Shown one piece after another: positions 6,634-6,960 of a stretch of 6,960 bases of DNA. The translations under genes and the position numbers were made by a program. The stretch is from the NCBI GenBank assembly GCA_015229045.1, contig JADGCJ010000168.1, positions 1-6,960 of the forward strand. Reading direction: 5' to 3'. Under the pieces are notes generated by a model that was not told where the DNA came from, did no database searches, and was given only the letters and a program-made list of their open reading frames with translations. Every line of letters starts with the position of its first letter. Position 1 is the stretch's first letter. The DNA comes from Magnetococcales bacterium (GTDB lineage: Bacteria > Pseudomonadota > Magnetococcia > Magnetococcales > DC0425bin3).

Positions 6634-6960
6634 CCGCCATGCCGAACAATGCCGTTGTTTTTGCCTACCACACGGTGGGTGTACGCGGCCTGGCAACCTT
6701 GCTCGCCCATGGGTTCAAAGTGCCGCTGGTGGTGACCCATCAGGACGATCCGGGCGAAAATCTCTGGTTTGACAGTGTGGCCGCCTGGGCCGACCGGGAA
6801 GGCATTCCGACCATCACCCCCGACTCGCCCAATCTGCCCGAAGTTCTGGACCGGGTGAACACCTGCCAACCAGATTTTTTCTTTTCCTTTTATTATCGCC
6901 ACCTGTTGGGAGCCGAACTTCTCGCGGTTCCGACCCGGGGGGCCTACAACCTGCACGGCT
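6630..6960 (+). CDS. arnA: UDP-4-amino-4-deoxy-L-arabinose formyltransferase, N-terminal part (runs off the window)
   Basis: The first 110 residues of a formyltransferase-fold protein that continues past the window end. It starts at ATG 6630, overlapping the arnC stop as ATGA, with GGAG at 6615-6618 eleven bases before it; ATG 6639 is a second choice. Motifs match the N-terminal domain of ArnA: VVFAYHTVGVRGLATLL (9-25), THQDDPGENLW (36-46), FFFSFYYRHLL (83-93) and GAYNLHG (104-110). N107 and H109 correspond to the E. coli catalytic pair N102/H104; the catalytic Asp would be further on. The enzyme uses 10-formyl-tetrahydrofolate to formylate UDP-L-Ara4N, making the ArnC substrate, in the cytosol. 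In E. coli the same protein carries a C-terminal UDP-glucuronate decarboxylase domain of about 350 residues; whether it is fused here cannot be seen, so a stand-alone formyltransferase is possible. Confidence 0.9.
   Translation, partial: MTAMPNNAVVFAYHTVGVRGLATLLAHGFKVPLVVTHQDDPGENLWFDSVAAWADREGIPTITPDSPNLPEVLDRVNTCQPDFFFSFYYRHLLGAELLAVPTRGAYNLHG

Overview
The window joins two unlike stretches of a Gram-negative, probably proteobacterial, genome. The Gram-negative reading rests on three overlapping genes of the 4-amino-4-deoxy-L-arabinose (L-Ara4N) lipid A modification pathway. Nothing in the sequence fixes the genus.

Left part (about 1-3775) is AT-rich. It opens with the 3' portion of an unrecognised gene (to 760). 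Its product has a striking His-rich patch with a CSWC motif, and its start may lie outside the window. A 217-base gap follows, holding a perfect 13-bp hairpin with a T-rich tail that looks like a Rho-independent terminator. Next comes a two-gene, translationally coupled cassette: a SIR2-family NAD+-consuming protein (978-2030) and a HerA/FtsK-type hexameric ATPase (2027-3775). Together they match the known SIR2-HerA antiphage defence module, in which HerA scaffolds or activates SIR2 and NAD+ depletion follows on phage infection. Catalytic motifs are intact in both genes, so the system looks functional.

Boundary (about 3749-3967): the stop codon of herA lies inside a short imperfect tandem duplication. 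A 192-base gap without a recognisable gene, clear terminator or clear promoter follows, and base composition then rises sharply in GC.

Right part (3968-6960) is GC-rich and holds arnT, arnC and the beginning of arnA, joined by ATGA stop/start overlaps. ArnA formylates UDP-L-Ara4N, ArnC moves the formylated sugar to undecaprenyl phosphate, and ArnT (after deformylation and flipping by other gene products) transfers L-Ara4N to lipid A, lowering surface negative charge and giving polymyxin/cationic peptide resistance. The remaining arn genes would be expected downstream. The simplest reading is a horizontally acquired defence island lying next to a chromosomal cell-envelope operon. I see no wholly new system; the least explained parts are the His-rich upstream protein and the duplicated herA 3' end.
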